Assembly: GCA_025800435.1 (NCBI GenBank)
Contig: JAOXRV010000812.1
Location: 1 to 16,512, forward strand
Length of the DNA stretch: 16,512 bases
Source: Cellvibrionaceae bacterium
GTDB taxonomy: Bacteria > Pseudomonadota > Gammaproteobacteria > Pseudomonadales > Cellvibrionaceae
Reading direction: 5' to 3'
Shown here: positions 14,374 to 16,512 of the stretch, one piece after another
Layout: each line of letters opens with the position of its first letter
Numbering within the stretch: the stretch's first letter is position 1
Made by a program: the position numbers and the translations under genes
Notes under the pieces: generated by a model
The model's database searches: none
What the model saw: the letters and a program-made list of their open reading frames with translations, nothing else
What the model was told of the DNA's origin: nothing

Positions 14374-16512
14374 CGTGTTGCTGGGCTTGATGTTTGGCCA
14401 GGCGCTGCTGGTGCAAGCGCTTGAGTAGGGCCTGCTGGCTTAGTGGCTTGGCAAACATATAACCCTGGCCGTAGTCGCAGCCATTTTGTTTTAGGAACTC
14501 GTGTTGCTCGGGGTTTTCAATGCCCTCGGCCACTACTTTTAGTTGCAGCTTATGGGCCATGGCGATAATCGCCGCTGTAATCTCCATATCGCTCTGGCTG
14601 TGGGGAATGTCCATCACAAAAGAGCGATCTACCTTGAGGATATCCACCGGCAGGGTCTTGAGGTAACTCAGCGATGAATAGCCGGTGCCAAAGTCGTCGA
14701 TCGACAGGGTTACGCCGAGACCGCGCAGTTGTTGCAACAGCTCCGAGCTATCTTCTATATTACCCATCACCATCGACTCGGTAATTTCCAGTTCGAGGTA
14801 TTCACTGGGCAGGCCCGAGGCGCTCAGGTTTTTTTCTACACTGCGGAAAAAACCTGGGTCGGTAAACTGGCGGGCAGAGATATTGACCGCAATTTTAAAG
14901 GGTGGAATTCCCGCTTTTATCCAGCTGCTGAGCAGGCGGCAGCTCTCTTTTAGAACCCATTCGCCCACGGGCACAATTAAACCGGTCTCTTCTAAGGTGT
15001 CGATAAACTGATCCGGGTATTGCAGACCCTTGCTGGGGTGTTGCCAGCGAATCAAGGTCTCTACGCCGCAGATTTGACAGTTGTCGATATTTACCTGGGG
15101 TTGGAAATAGAGGACAAATTCGCGGTTGGCCAGGGCATTGCGCAATTCGTTTTCCAGCGATAGTTGGCGCGCCGCGCGCTGGGTTAGCTCTTTGCTAAAG
15201 GCGCAGAATTTATTGCGCCCCAAGGCCTTGGCCTGGTACATGGCCAGGTCGGCATTTTGTAACAGCTCTGAACTGGTGAGGCCGTCCTGGGGGGCCACGG
15301 CGATGCCGATGCTGGCGGAGATGTTAATCTCGGTGCCGCGCAGGTGAATCGGCATAATCAAAGTGTTGAGAATATGCTGGGCGACTTTTTGCGCCTCGGC
15401 CTCGGCCTTAAGATTGTCGATCACAATACAAAACTCATCGCCACCCAGGCGCCCAACCACATCGGCGGCGCGTACACAGGCCTTGAGGCGCTTGGAGACG
15501 ATGCTGAGCAGTTCATCACCGGCCTTGTGCCCGAGCGAGTCATTGATGCGCTTAAAATTATCCAGATCCAAAAACAGCAGCGCAAAAGCAGTGCCGTAGC
15601 GATTGTGACTGCGCTGGTGGCGCTTGATCTCTTTCTCTAGGCGATAGCGGTTGGCCAGGCCGGTGAGATTGTCGGACATGGCCAGGTTTTTTAGTTCTTC
15701 ATTGCTCTCGGCCAGCTGTATTTGCAGCTCATCCAGCTGGGTAGACAGCTCGTTTTCGGCTTCGAGTAACTGGTCGATTTCATCGGTAAACAGCAGGTTT
15801 GGCTTTTGCCGTTTGAGCTTGCGACTGGCGGAATCGTAGTCGCCCTTAATCAGGCTCGACATTACCCGGCTCTGGCGAATCATGCGGTTGATAGGGCGCA
15901 GCAGAGCCAAAAAAAACAATGCGCAGGCCACCGCCACTGGCGGCAGTACCCGTGTCAGCGAGCGCTTCTCGCTGGTCTGCGCCTGGGTGGCGGCCTGGGT
16001 GATATCGGTCATCATTAACAGGCTCAGGCGCGAATCAAGGAACTGGGGCAGTGTAAACACACTGATATCGTAAACCCGGTCGAGATAGCTAAGGCTGCGA
16101 CTGTGTTGCTGTAATTGTTGAAACTCTTGTTGCCGGGCGAGGCGCTGCAATATGGGCAGAGTATTCTGCTCCTGGGTTAAGTGGATAAGCCGCTGGTTCC
16201 AGGCGCTGATGTTGGTGCCGTTATTGTTGCTTTTACTGTTGCTGGGGACGGCGCTGATAATACCGATGTCGGCTTTGCTGATACGGCGGAAGTCGTTCAG
16301 CAGTGGTGCCAGCTGGGTATCGAGTTGCAGCAGCTGTGGGCCTTCGCTGCCGAGAACTGGCACCAGCACCGAGTGGCTGCAAGTTTGGCCGCAGCTGAGC
16401 TTGGGGCCTGTTTGGCCACGGCTTAAGGCGCGTTTGATTGTATCCTTAGGCAAGGGCAGAGATTTACCCCAGGCGTGCTGTAATTTGCCGTCTTTGTCGT
16501 AAAGACTAAGGC
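14357..16512 (-). CDS. Membrane GGDEF-EAL protein (c-di-GMP cyclase/phosphodiesterase), 5' end outside window
   Basis: The frame is open to the window edge (about 718 residues visible), so the TTG at 16451-16453 is not the real start. Numbered from that TTG: a periplasmic sensor region (before 168, with YDKDG just upstream and a CX3C pair at 21-25), a membrane helix (169-186), a HAMP-like and coiled-coil stretch (187-258), GGDEF (about 260-420) and EAL (about 435-685). The cyclase site reads GGDEF (337-341) with LDLDNFK, and an inhibitory RAAD site (328-331) stands five residues ahead. The EAL site keeps Glu465 (as ETL), the Asn of NISARQF, ELEITES, DDFGTGYSS, LKVDRSF, AEGIE and the Gln of GQGY. 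Both activities look possible. Its stop lies inside mutL (17-bp tail-to-tail overlap), and it occupies the place where Pseudomonas has miaA. Confidence 0.94.
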   Translation of the reverse strand, partial: LSLYDKDGKLQHAWGKSLPLPKDTIKRALSRGQTGPKLSCGQTCSHSVLVPVLGSEGPQLLQLDTQLAPLLNDFRRISKADIGIISAVPSNSKSNNNGTNISAWNQRLIHLTQEQNTLPILQRLARQQEFQQLQQHSRSLSYLDRVYDISVFTLPQFLDSRLSLLMMTDITQAATQAQTSEKRSLTRVLPPVAVACALFFLALLRPINRMIRQSRVMSSLIKGDYDSASRKLKRQKPNLLFTDEIDQLLEAENELSTQLDELQIQLAESNEELKNLAMSDNLTGLANRYRLEKEIKRHQRSHNRYGTAFALLFLDLDNFKRINDSLGHKAGDELLSIVSKRLKACVRAADVVGRLGGDEFCIVIDNLKAEAEAQKVAQHILNTLIMPIHLRGTEINISASIGIAVAPQDGLTSSELLQNADLAMYQAKALGRNKFCAFSKELTQRAARQLSLENELRNALANREFVLYFQPQVNIDNCQICGVETLIRWQHPSKGLQYPDQFIDTLEETGLIVPVGEWVLKESCRLLSSWIKAGIPPFKIAVNISARQFTDPGFFRSVEKNLSASGLPSEYLELEITESMVMGNIEDSSELLQQLRGLGVTLSIDDFGTGYSSLSYLKTLPVDILKVDRSFVMDIPHSQSDMEITAAIIAMAHKLQLKVVAEGIENPEQHEFLKQNGCDYGQGYMFAKPLSQQALLKRLHQQRLAKHQAQQHATVRA

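Noticed and set aside
16451..16453. TTG as the start of the GGDEF-EAL gene
   Set aside because: The frame continues without a stop to the window edge and encodes a plausible sensor segment (YDKDG), so the start lies outside the window.

Overview
The window is chromosomal housekeeping DNA from a gammaproteobacterium. It shows no tRNA, rRNA, CRISPR array, phage gene or transposase gene. Several things point to a Pseudomonas/Cellvibrio-like lineage: a rhodanese with the CQTHHR loop known from Azotobacter RhdA, the rhdA-psd pair, the rsgA/orn divergent pair, and the run queG | nnr-tsaE-amiB-mutL. From memory, Pseudomonas aeruginosa has much the same order (orn, rsgA, motBA, an HDOD-type gene, rhdA, psd on one side; queG, nnr, tsaE, amiB, mutL on the other). 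Here motAB are missing, and mutL is followed by a convergent c-di-GMP gene rather than miaA. The genus cannot be fixed from this sequence alone.

Layout: 1-738 is the 3' part of hemE, closed by a hairpin at 764-793. 819-2189 encodes a DUF3391/HD-GYP protein whose metal-binding motifs are degenerate. 2188-2475 is a structured repeat that looks like a MITE: 262 bp, 30-bp terminal inverted repeats, CTAG at both ends, no transposase. It sits exactly between the convergent stop codons of the HD-GYP gene and psd and supplies part of both gene ends. 2461-6797 (minus strand) is the likely operon rsgA - HDOD gene - rhdA - psd. orn (6908-7453, plus) diverges from it.

7454-7863 is a 410-bp non-coding gap between convergent orn and queG. 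It holds two long inverted repeats of nearly equal size (112 and 110 bp) with related G-rich arms. queG (minus) diverges from nnr-tsaE-amiB-mutL (plus), a tightly packed set with an 8-nt overlap (nnr/tsaE) and a 6-nt gap (amiB/mutL). At the right edge, a large membrane GGDEF-EAL protein (minus, 5'-truncated by the window) overlaps the 3' end of mutL by 17 bp.

The genes serve haem synthesis (hemE), phospholipid synthesis (psd), sulfur transfer (rhdA), ribosome assembly (rsgA), nanoRNA and pGpG turnover (orn), tRNA modification (queG, tsaE), metabolite repair (nnr), septal peptidoglycan cleavage (amiB) and mismatch repair (mutL). A second thread is signalling by c-di-GMP: a degenerate HD-GYP protein, an HDOD protein, Orn (which clears pGpG) and a GGDEF-EAL protein. 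I see no new multi-gene system. The most unusual material is the two sets of non-coding repeats and the degenerate HD-GYP protein.
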